DNA of 64,000 nt from Westiellopsis prolifica IICB1 (GTDB taxonomy: Bacteria > Cyanobacteriota > Cyanobacteriia > Cyanobacteriales > Nostocaceae): positions 79,686 through 143,685 of the forward strand of contig NZ_NAPS01000001.1 in NCBI RefSeq assembly GCF_004323185.1, read 5' to 3'. Position numbers and translations under genes: made by a program. The notes beneath the pieces were generated by a model, which was given only the letters and a program-made list of their open reading frames with translations, did not search any database and was not told the origin of the DNA. Positions 37,586 through 45,172 of the stretch are shown here, piece by piece; the first letter of the stretch is position 1; every line of letters starts with the position of its first letter.

Positions 37586-37717
37586 TGGTTAATTATTCCA
37601 ATTAACAAACAATAAACAACAAAATTTGGAAAAATTTAGCAAAAAGACATAGATTTTGAGAGCTAACAAGGGATTACTAGAGTATACATACTCTTTATGA
37701 TATTATTCCCTTGATTT

Positions 37718-38449
37718 ATGACTTATAGCCTCAGAATTGCTGATATGCCAGAGACAGAGCGTCCACGGGAACGCTTGATGGCTCATGGCGCCAAAATATT
37801 ATCTACTGCTGAATTATTAGCAATTTTGCTCGGCACTGGTCAAGGTGCGGGAAAACTTTCGGCTGTGGGTTTGGGACAATATATTTTACATGAATTGAGC
37901 AAATGCGATCGCGAACCCTTAGCAGTACTGCGAGACATCAGTGTTGCTGAACTCATGCGAATACCTGGTATCGGCCCAGCCAAAGCAACAACTATTCTAG
38001 CCGCTATTGAATTGGGCAAACGTGCCTTTCAATCGCGCCCTGCGGATCGTACAGTGATAGATAGCCCAGCTGCTGCTGCTGCTGCTTTGAGTCAAGATTT
38101 AATGTGGCAAAATCAAGAACGTTTAGCAGTTGTCCTCTTAGATATCAAAAATCGTTTGTTAGGGACACAGGTAATTACTATTGGGACTGCTACCGAAACC
38201 CTCGCACCCCCCGGTGAGATTTTTCGAGAAGTGATTCGCCAAGGTGCAACGCGGTTGATAGTAGCACACAACCATCCTTCCGGTAATCTTGAACCCAGTA
38301 ATGAAGATATTGAACTCACTCGTCAATTGTTAGCAGGAGCGAAATTTTTAGCTATTCCCTTACTTGATCATCTGATTTTAGGAAATGGCAATTATCAGAG
38401 TATACGGGAAATTACAACTTTGTGGAATGAGTGTCCCCAAGGAGATTGA
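37718..38449 (+). CDS. radC: RadC-family JAB/MPN domain protein
   Basis: This 243-aa protein has the RadC layout: an N-terminal part with [11 protein letters not shown], a helix-hairpin-helix ([19 protein letters not shown], ~87-105) and a C-terminal JAMM-type domain with [16 protein letters not shown] near 185-200, which holds the metal-binding His residues and Asp. The name comes from a historic repair phenotype; the biochemical role is still unclear in most bacteria. The length is normal and there are no unusual inserts. It is on the same strand as the PRK-like gene, 132 bp downstream, perhaps with its own promoter. Confidence 0.93.
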   Translation: MTYSLRIADMPETERPRERLMAHGAKILSTAELLAILLGTGQGAGKLSAVGLGQYILHELSKCDREPLAVLRDISVAELMRIPGIGPAKATTILAAIELGKRAFQSRPADRTVIDSPAAAAAALSQDLMWQNQERLAVVLLDIKNRLLGTQVITIGTATETLAPPGEIFREVIRQGATRLIVAHNHPSGNLEPSNEDIELTRQLLAGAKFLAIPLLDHLILGNGNYQSIREITTLWNECPQGD

Positions 38450-38493
38450 GCAGAAATTTTAGGACTAATCCTTTCAAGGTGTAATGTACTTTT

Positions 38494-38568
38494 CTTGGTG
38501 TCTTGGTGTCTTTGTGGTGAAAAAATCCATTTTTGAAACACCAAGACACTAAGACACAAAGGTGAAAA
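38494..38568. repeat. Dispersed inverted repeat (TTGGTGTCTTGGTGTC.../...CACCAAGACAC)
   Basis: Two arms, CTTGGTGTCTTGGTGTCTTT and ACACCAAGACACTAAGACAC, flank AAAAATCCATTTTTGAA. The right 45 bp are nearly identical to 43645-43690, and a related arm lies at 9178-9197. It lies between convergent radC and Uma2 genes and may end both transcripts. Confidence 0.85.
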
Positions 38569-38571
38569 GCC

Positions 38572-39144
38572 CTATATTTCCGAGAATAAAACATCTTCGT
38601 AAACCTCGGCAAGAGAACAAGAAAAATTCACGCTGGTTAACTCTAAATCTTGATTTCCTCTATAGCTGTAAAGCACCCATCTGCCTTCATTATTGCGTCG
38701 AAAACAATCAATCCGCTGGCGGGTTTGACTGATTAAAACATATTCTTGTAATGTTTCCAATTCCTGATAATCATTAAATTTATCACCCCGATCAAAAGCC
38801 TCTGTCGATGGTGATAAAACTTCTATAATTAAGCTGGGATAGCATTTGAAATATTCAAATTTTGTATCTCGTTGGTCGCAAGTGACCATAATATCAGGAT
38901 AGTAGAAAATATTCAGTGTTTCGATCCGTGTTTTCATGTCAGCAACGTAAACACGACACCCGGTTCCTCGGATGTGATTTCTGAGGAGAGTAACTAAGTT
39001 AGCTGTAATTGTGACATGAGCATCACTTGCACCGGACATTGCATAAATCTGCCCTTGGATATACTCATGTTTAATCGGGCTAGATTTTTCCGTTTCGAGG
39101 TACTCTTCTGGGGAAAGATAGGAATGAGATGGACTAAGAGTCAT
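38572..39144 (-). CDS. Uma2-family (DUF820) endonuclease-like protein
   Basis: This 190-aa protein belongs to the PD-(D/E)XK-like Uma2 family, very abundant in filamentous cyanobacteria. Conserved features are the N-terminal SPEEYLETEKSSPIKHEYIQG, the central YYPDIMVTCD (catalytic Asp), and SLIIEVLSPSTEAFDRGDKF, which carries the Glu and the motif equivalent to ExK. The length is normal. Family members are annotated as restriction-endonuclease-like; the biological role is not known and many copies exist per genome. It stands alone, with a MITE-like element 130 bp upstream of its start. Confidence 0.88.
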   Translation of the reverse strand: MTLSPSHSYLSPEEYLETEKSSPIKHEYIQGQIYAMSGASDAHVTITANLVTLLRNHIRGTGCRVYVADMKTRIETLNIFYYPDIMVTCDQRDTKFEYFKCYPSLIIEVLSPSTEAFDRGDKFNDYQELETLQEYVLISQTRQRIDCFRRNNEGRWVLYSYRGNQDLELTSVNFSCSLAEVYEDVLFSEI

Positions 39145-39272
39145 TCGATAACTCCAGTACTTCAGTTGTATAGGCTGTAGTTTAATATGTAACCTGAGTT
39201 CGGGATAAGGAAAAGGACAGATAAGTAAGTCGGCGGGAAAAATTCAATGTATATGAAGAAATATAAATTAGC
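39145..39272. other. Spacer upstream of the Uma2 gene
   Basis: This is the left part of the 352-bp gap 39145-39496. It presumably carries the promoter of the Uma2 gene. I see nothing else until the MITE-like element at 39273; the remaining piece (39387-39496) is AT-rich with no feature. Confidence 0.4.
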
Positions 39273-39386
39273 TGTAGTGGCGTGTCTAGACTAAAATGAT
39301 GCAATAGAAAAGGTTGGTAGTAAGCGCTTTAACGCTAAAAAAACTAAAAATCTAATGCACTATTTTAGCCTTGCCACGCCACTACA
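39273..39386. mobile_element. MITE-like element, ~114 bp
   Basis: The ends are inverted repeats about 31 bp long with a few mismatches: TGTAGTGGCGTG then CTAAAAT on the left, and the complement on the right. The core is flanked by TA on both sides (39275-39276 and 39383-39384). An internal hairpin AGCGCTTTAACGCT sits near the centre. No ORF is present. Confidence 0.75.
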
Positions 39387-39496
39387 TTTAAATTTCTTAA
39401 CATAGCTGTAAATATTAGCGCCAACTTACTTAGTAAGCTGAAAATAACAACAAATCCAGCAACCTGTCCTATGTTTAGTTTAAATGCTTTGTTCTG

Positions 39497-40813
39497 TCAT
39501 GTATGTATTGTTATAGCCTCTACTGCTTGTACTTCCTCAGTTTCCGATTCATCCCTAATTTTGAAGTAGTAATAGAGATTTGCAACAGTTAAGTCGGAAG
39601 CTTGCTGTAAATTTTTTGGAACTAATGTTCTGTAACCAGCAACACCAGCTTGTTGATTTACGTAGGCTTCATAGTCTTTACGTAATCCTGGCTTAAACAT
39701 AAATATTAGCTGGTCACGCAAGGAGTAAAAGTGAGATTTTTCGCTTAAATTTTCGTACGTAAATTGTTCTGGTGGTGCTAAAGCGGTTGTGTCTTGCTTG
39801 GTGTCCGGGGTGCTGTTAGATTCTTCAGTGTTGAAATCAGCGATATTTAAGAGTTTAAGTTCTGATGAGGGGAGCGATCGCATCCAGTCAACTTGATTGT
39901 GCCATGTTTCGACAACTACTAAATCGTGGTTACGAATACGGCTGATTTCAGGGAAAAGAAAATCGAGTTCATCGTATGAGTCACATGAATCAATTACCAT
40001 GCAAGCGTTTTCACTGATGGTATTTTGGAGATGGTAAAGCCTATCGCTAACGGCTGACATTTCGTTTTGGGCTTGATATGTAGCAACAATCCCCTGTTCA
40101 ATTGTCCAAGCACATTCCAGTCTGCGGAGTTGTCCAGCTGCACAAGTTTCTGACAATAAATGGGGATTAGTGTAATCTGCTAAAGCCTCAAAAAACATTC
40201 CCCTTACACCATCAATCTCAGCGTTTTTCCGGCTAATGTCCTGTAATTGCATCGCTGAACGAAAGCGGTTCATAGCCTGAATAAACAGCCCATACGCCCG
40301 AATTAAAACAGTGCGATGTTGTTCAAATTTGATATCTTGGGCTACTTGCTCAATTAATTGCCTAATTTCTGCTCCTTGGTCTTTTAAAGCTTGTTTCAGG
40401 TCAATAAAGCCATTGTTGACCTCCAGCCGCATTTGCTCTACTTCTTTTCTCAGCTTGAGTGTTTGATGTAGATTTACTGCCGTTAGTGCTACACCTGCGA
40501 CTGTTCCCACACCAATCAAAGCCGTTGTGGCTTGCAGCACTCCCAAGCTAGTTTGTAAAGTTTGCAGACTATTCAGTACAGATGTAAAACCTTTATGGGT
40601 TTGATACATTTGCACTCCACTCATCAGCAAATTAGAAGTAACTACCAGTGGTGATAGAGGACTGTTGTTGACTGTCGCACCAATCGCATGAGCCACAAAC
40701 TGTCCCGTAACTGCATCTCTAGCCATAGCTATTGGTATTTCATTGCTAAAGACTTGTAGATATTTACCAGTCTCAATACCAGCTTGAATTGCAGGAGCAA
40801 ATTGGAACAGCAT
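39497..40813 (-). CDS. Helical protein of unknown function beside TerB/dynamin fragments
   Basis: I do not recognise this 438-aa protein. Residues ~88-115 form a Gly/Ala/Val-rich hydrophobic stretch (LGVLQATTALIGVGTVAGVA) followed by a coiled-coil region (118-160, LKLRKEVEQMRLEV). The middle is helical, with FMFKPGLRKDYEAYVN near 375 and an acidic C-terminus. One hydrophobic hairpin-like segment inside long helices recalls alpha-type membrane-inserting proteins, but that is only a shape resemblance. The start is ATG at 40813. The gene is divergent from the TerB-like fragment, 143 bp away, and may form one accessory locus with it and the dynamin-like fragment. Confidence 0.6.
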   Translation of the reverse strand: MLFQFAPAIQAGIETGKYLQVFSNEIPIAMARDAVTGQFVAHAIGATVNNSPLSPLVVTSNLLMSGVQMYQTHKGFTSVLNSLQTLQTSLGVLQATTALIGVGTVAGVALTAVNLHQTLKLRKEVEQMRLEVNNGFIDLKQALKDQGAEIRQLIEQVAQDIKFEQHRTVLIRAYGLFIQAMNRFRSAMQLQDISRKNAEIDGVRGMFFEALADYTNPHLLSETCAAGQLRRLECAWTIEQGIVATYQAQNEMSAVSDRLYHLQNTISENACMVIDSCDSYDELDFLFPEISRIRNHDLVVVETWHNQVDWMRSLPSSELKLLNIADFNTEESNSTPDTKQDTTALAPPEQFTYENLSEKSHFYSLRDQLIFMFKPGLRKDYEAYVNQQAGVAGYRTLVPKNLQQASDLTVANLYYYFKIRDESETEEVQAVEAITIHT

Positions 40814-40956
40814 ATTTCTGCATTGTTAAAAGCTAATTTTTTTGAGCCTAACTGGTTTCTAGTCAGGAAAATAACCGTATTTATTCGGTAAATAGTTGAA
40901 CTTTGGCTAAACCTGGGCATACTAAACCCAGAAAACTCTATCGGCTCACAATCTTT

Positions 40957-41130
40957 ATGGATAATTCACGGATTGGCGCTCAGACTGTTGATTTATTGTC
41001 TCGCATTACAGGACAAAAGCTGAGTCAACGAGATATCACGCCGCTTGTGATATTTTTAGCCAATTTAGTAACACTACTGCTGGGAGTAATATTTGTAGAT
41101 GGCACAGTAGCAGAGTCAGAAAAGCAAAGG
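40957..41130 (+). pseudogene. TerB-like gene fragment, 3' part lost at an IS
   Basis: About 58 codons remain from ATG 40957 until the left end of the ISH3-like element. The fragment ends VDGTVAESEKQR; a hydrophobic helix followed by DG-x-V-x-x-SE is the pattern of TerB-type (tellurite resistance family) domains, which bind acidic/metal sites. The reading frame continues a little into the IS, giving a nonsense tail. A TTG-started extension to 40903 is possible but lacks support. The remainder of the gene is not found on the other side of the IS, so more than a simple insertion has occurred. The family assignment is moderate. Confidence 0.5.
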
Positions 41131-42568
41131 TCAGTAGATCACAAACTTTTCCCGAAAGGGCGATCGCTGCGGATTTTTGTAAGATAGGATACTTTTTGTT
41201 GTCATATTTATAAAAACAGTGCAGTAATTAATAAGTTACATTTATAAATGGTTGACAGTTTTGTTTTCAGCATATTAACTAGACGGAAGATAAACAGCTT
41301 GAATAACTTGATATTTTCGTTCAACAGCTTGACGCAAGAATGCTAACATCTGCTTCAGACCAAATAATTGATGATAAACGAGCCTTCCACCTCTTCTATT
41401 CAGGCTAATTTTTAACCAGAGAAGATAAACCCAAATATTAACTAAAAGGAAAGAAATGCCAACGAATAATAATCGAAGCGCTGGTTTTTTATTAGTGGTT
41501 CTAATTCGACATAAATTTTTTAACCGATAACTGCTTTCAATTCCAAATCTTTTTCGATAGTGTTGATGTATGTAAGATAAACTAGTTTTTACTTGATAAA
41601 TAACATAAGCGAAATACTCAACTCCATGTTTACCTCGCTTACCTTTTCTATATTTACAGACTATCCATAAGTTAAAAGTTACTGAATCATCTTTACCCTT
41701 GGTCATCGTATAATGGGTTTTATAACTTTTTTTACCTTTAAGAAATTGTTTGATGCCTTTTTGCTTACCCCTGCGTATTGCTGGCATAATAAAAGGTATA
41801 TTTAGAGCTTGCAACCAACGAATAACCGAAAGGCTGAAAAAGCCTCTATCAAGCAATAATTTCTTGATTTGAATTTTTAGAGGTTCTAGTTCGGCGAGTA
41901 AATATGTAATAATTGCTACATTAGTATCAAAGCAGCGTACGCCTCTTACTGCCAAAGTGATGCGCTTGTTTTTGGTAATTACATATAAAGTTGCATATGC
42001 ATAAAATGAACAAGTACCAGACTTTGCTTGGCTTCTATATATATAAGGTAATTCTTCAGGACTAGGCTTTCCATAATAAGGAATTAGGTTTAAATCTATA
42101 GCAATAGAATGACTTCCATTTTTGATTCTTGCAGGAATACGACTTAACAGAGCCTGATTAATTTGTAATTCTAATTCTTCAAAATTATTGATTTTGTCCA
42201 AATGATATCTAACATCATTCCCAGAGGGAATATTATCTAATATTTTCGATGTGTTCTCAATACTATCTCCACTACTAGCTGCTTTAATTAAAATCTCAAA
42301 TAATGTTTTTTCGTCACAGGCACCTTGGGTATCAATCGATATATTTTATACTAAACAATTAAGAACTTCGTCAAGCGTCTCTGAGTCTGTAAGAGATGGA
42401 TTATCTCGTAAAACAGTCAATTTTTTTCACCACATTTTGATTCACAACTCTAAATCATTTCATTTTTTAGCTCGTAGTCAACTATAACTTTTTATTATGT
42501 ATTTTCCCTGAAAGTGTGCTGCATCTCACCAGCGATCATCCTTTCGGGAAAAGTTTGTGATCTACTGA
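41131..42568. mobile_element. ISH3-family-like insertion sequence with perfect terminal repeats
   Basis: The element is 1438 bp with 29-bp perfect inverted ends starting TCAGTAGATCACAAAC (41131-41159 and 42540-42568). Similarity between the ends continues inward with GATCGCTG. It carries one minus-strand transposase reading frame with an internal stop. No target duplication is visible: the flanks are CAAAGG on the left and AAATAGG on the right. Confidence 0.88.
41275..42420 (-). pseudogene. ISH3-like DDE transposase, interrupted by one stop codon
   Basis: The frame from 42201 to 41275 gives 308 aa with transposase features: AIDLNLIPYYGKP (first Asp), LLLDRGFFS (second Asp) and RFGIESSYRLKN (Glu). 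These fit the ISH3 group known from haloarchaea and cyanobacteria. The same frame is open upstream to about 42420 (TTG; LTVLRDNPSLTDSE and so on) apart from a single TAA at 42348-42346, after which IDTQGACDEKTLFEILIKAA reads through into the main frame. The protein is thus probably inactivated by one nonsense change, unless translation restarts downstream of the stop. All other family residues look intact. Confidence 0.75.
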
Positions 42569-43455
42569 AAATAGGAGAAGCAAGTGGACGGGATGTAAGA
42601 ATACGTATATTGGCATCTAATCTGGTAGAGCAACTTTATGAGGAAGCTGCTAAATCTTGGGATGAGTGGCGTGAAGGATTAGGTGAAAGAATGGTTGAAA
42701 AAAGTCAATTTTGGTATTCGGAGCATAACCCAGTTTTTAGCCAAGATAAACTGGTTAAAGATTATACTAATCAATTTATCAGAGATTTATCAAAAGAAAT
42801 AGATGAGTGGGGTAATCAAATACTAAAAGATATTATTCTCAAAGAAGGTATTGATTATTTAGATGCAAATATCGCTTATGAAATAGAAGCAATACAAGGA
42901 GATTTTAAACGCTTAGATCAGCAAGTTAGCACAAATTTTAGTCAACAAATGAATCTTTCTATTACAGGTATCAATGATGAGTTTATGGGCTTAGGAGGGA
43001 TAGGTGGAGGGCTGGGAATAGGTAGCGCTTTAGCGGCTGGCTTAATAGTGTTCACAGGACTTGGATTCATAGCAGTTGTTGTTGCTAGTGTTGCTGCTAC
43101 AATTGCTAGTTCGTTTGGGTTGGGAATACTAGACCTAGATGGGTTAAAAGACCAAATAAAAGTCAAAGTTTTTGAAGTTGGTTTTGAAAAATTGGATGAA
43201 TCAATAGATAAACTTTCTGAGAAGTTAGAAGAAATAATTAGTACAGTTTTTGAGAGCCGCATTGAATCAGCAAGTCGAGTGATTGAGCAAGCGATCGCAC
43301 TTTATGAAAATCTTCTAGAACAGCAAGAAAAAGCTCATCAAGAAACTCTGGAACAACGCGAAGCTGAAAAAGAATTGATTTATCAAAAGCGTCAAGAACT
43401 TGAGCAGGTACAAAATGACCTGGAAGTTCTACTCAGTCAATCTACTGTTCAGTAA
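42569..43455 (+). pseudogene. C-terminal fragment of a dynamin-like GTPase gene
   Basis: About 295 codons remain, entering from the right end of the IS. They hold a helical stalk region (LASNLVEQLYEEAAKSWDEW and on), a Gly-rich hydrophobic paddle-like segment (GLGGIGGGLGIGSALAAG plus LIVFTGLGFIAVVVAS, about codons 140-190 of the fragment) and a C-terminal coiled coil (QQEKAHQETLEQREAEKE). This is the pattern I associate with C-terminal halves of cyanobacterial dynamin-family proteins. The GTPase domain (GxxxxGKS, DTPG) is missing. A start codon inside the IS (GTG 42514) could still give a product. The family call is from pattern memory, so moderate confidence. Confidence 0.5.
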
Positions 43456-43571
43456 ATGCTCATAAGGATAGCATCACCTAAATTGACCTTTGAGTTTGTT
43501 CTAATTTGACAGAGCAAAGACGTTGGATTCTCAACTTTTTTGCTGCCCCTTGTCAAAAATATTATCTTCTT

Positions 43572-43600
43572 TACTAACCAACCTGCGGAATATGGGTTAC
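43572..43600 (-). repeat. Short murB-derived sequence in a spacer
   Basis: Read on the minus strand, TATTCCGCAGGTTGGTTA matches murB 23162-23179 (TATTCCGCAGGCTGGTTA) with one difference and encodes the same YSAGWL. It is too short to be a gene and is probably a dispersed repeat seeded from murB. Confidence 0.65.
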
Positions 43601-43616
43601 TACTGCGTAAGTCCTG

Positions 43617-43690
43617 TTGGTGTCTTGGTGCCTTGGTGTTTGAAAAATCCATTTTTGAAACACCAAGACACTAAGACACGAAGGTAAAAA
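43617..43690. repeat. Dispersed inverted repeat, second copy
   Basis: Arms TTGGTGTCTTGGTGCCTTGG and ACACCAAGACACTAAGACAC surround AAAAATCCATTTTTGAA. It is nearly identical to 38494-38568 over the right 45 bp. It lies just downstream of the tRNA-Gly gene. Confidence 0.85.
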
Positions 43691-43718
43691 CACCACCTTC
43701 TACAGAGACTATTTTCAA

Positions 43719-43789
43719 AGCGGGCGGCGGGAATCGAACCCGCATCAATAGCTTGGAAGGCTATGGTTTTACCACTAAACTACGCCCGC
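43719..43789 (-). tRNA. tRNA-Gly (anticodon TCC)
   Basis: The minus strand folds into a full cloverleaf: a 7-bp acceptor GCGGGCG/CGCCCGC, a D-arm GTTTAGTGGTAAAAC, an anticodon stem ATAGC/GCTAT with loop CTTCCAA (anticodon TCC), a TpsiC arm GCGGGTTCGATTCCCGC, and discriminator U. The TCC anticodon reads GGA and GGG. CCA is not encoded. It lies alone between the TonB-like gene and a dispersed repeat. Confidence 0.96.
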
Positions 43790-43836
43790 AAATTGCCAAC
43801 TTTAATAATATAACACAGCCTTTGATAAAAATCAAG

Positions 43837-45066
43837 CTAGCGACGCTCTATTTTTACACGTACAACTAAGTTGCTTTGTGGCGGTTTGCTGCCATCTTGG
43901 TTTCTACCAGGGCTAAATGGGATATTTTGGAAAAGATCGATTAAGAGTTGTTGGTATTTACTTTTCTTCGCTGCTAGTTCTTCGGGAGTCATATCTATAA
44001 TATCGATTGCTGGGTTGCCATTGGCATCACGAGCAATTAACTTGCCATTTTGATCAATTGCCAAGGAAATGAGCAAATCTACATTATCTAAATCCGGTTC
44101 ACTGCTGATAAAATCTACAGGCAATTCTTTTGTATTCTCTCCCAGAGGTTGAGCTAAAAAATCTGGTGGTACATCTTGTATCAAGACTCCTTTTTGGAGC
44201 AAATCAATCATTTCATCTCTAGAATAAACATTCCAAGTTGCGACTAGTCCTCCATTACTTTGAGTCTCATTGGCGGATAATGAGGGTGGTGGCTGGATGG
44301 ATGGATTTAATGTTGGTAGTGAAGTTGATTCTCCTAGCGAGATATTAGTATCTGGTTGTTTGGGGAGTTGAGAGTTGATTGGCGAATTTGTAGAAGCTGA
44401 AGTATCTGTGGGGGGAGTTGTAGCGTTTATGTCTGGTGATAAAGCTTGATTTTGCTCATCTGGGATGAGATTTTCTGATTCTGAGGTTGGGATGTCTGTC
44501 TGATCAAGAGGCGGTATAGGAGATGTAGTATCAGATTGTTGATCTTGGGTTGGCGGTGTAGCAGGTGTAATATCAGGCTTTGGAACTGCTGATGACTCTG
44601 GTTGAGGTGTGGGGGAAATGCTAGGTGTAGATTTTGGTTGTGTCGTTAATTGAGGTTTTGCTGTTGCAGTTTGTTGCTGATTAACAGTTGGTTTGGCAGA
44701 TGAATTAGGATTAGAAGCGATCGCTGTTTGTTTGTCTAGTATAGCGATCGCATCTTCATCAGTTACAGGAACGGATTTTTGAGTATTTGATGATGACTGG
44801 GGTGAACCAGGTTTGGCTTTAGTTTGTGGTTGAACTTTGGAACGTTCTGTTGGGGAAAGTTCGATAATTTCAATCGGTATAGCACTATTTGAGTTTTGCT
44901 GTCGTATGAGGCTCAACTGATATGAATATGAGCGCAAGAGCCAAAATGCAACCAAATGTAGCACAGCTGAACCCGTAAACACAGCGATCCACAAACCAGG
45001 GGGATCGCGATGTCGGCGATCAATCTGTGATGAAATTGGTTTTTGGTCAGTGACCGATTTTGTCAT
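43837..45066 (-). CDS. TonB-like proline-rich membrane protein
   Basis: The ~409-aa protein has a basic N-terminus (RRHRDPPG), one membrane segment (LWIAVFTGSAVLHLVAFWLL, residues ~25-45), a long Pro/Thr/Ser/Gln-rich spacer (~65-270) and a C-terminal ~140-residue domain with PVDFISSEPDLDNVDLLISL and LVVRVKIERR. This is the layout of TonB-type energy transducers, which span the periplasm and contact outer-membrane receptors, though no exbB/exbD is adjacent. The frame is open to an ATG at 45102, but the first 12 codons are made of spacer-like sequence (TTAGTAATTAG); ATG 45066 is a better start. The C-terminal domain is not a classical TonB box region, so the role is uncertain. Confidence 0.65.
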   Translation of the reverse strand: MTKSVTDQKPISSQIDRRHRDPPGLWIAVFTGSAVLHLVAFWLLRSYSYQLSLIRQQNSNSAIPIEIIELSPTERSKVQPQTKAKPGSPQSSSNTQKSVPVTDEDAIAILDKQTAIASNPNSSAKPTVNQQQTATAKPQLTTQPKSTPSISPTPQPESSAVPKPDITPATPPTQDQQSDTTSPIPPLDQTDIPTSESENLIPDEQNQALSPDINATTPPTDTSASTNSPINSQLPKQPDTNISLGESTSLPTLNPSIQPPPSLSANETQSNGGLVATWNVYSRDEMIDLLQKGVLIQDVPPDFLAQPLGENTKELPVDFISSEPDLDNVDLLISLAIDQNGKLIARDANGNPAIDIIDMTPEELAAKKSKYQQLLIDLFQNIPFSPGRNQDGSKPPQSNLVVRVKIERR

Positions 45067-45172
45067 AATTTTGCTAATTACTAATTTTTTGTCCTTTGTC
45101 ATTAGTTATTTGTTATTTACCTATAACTAATGACCATTGACCAATGACAATTTTAGCGATTAGCTGCCAATT

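Noticed and set aside
40903-43455. TerB-like and dynamin-like fragments as one gene simply split by the IS
   Set aside because: The frames do not match across the IS, no target duplication exists, and the expected GTPase domain is missing; a larger rearrangement is needed.
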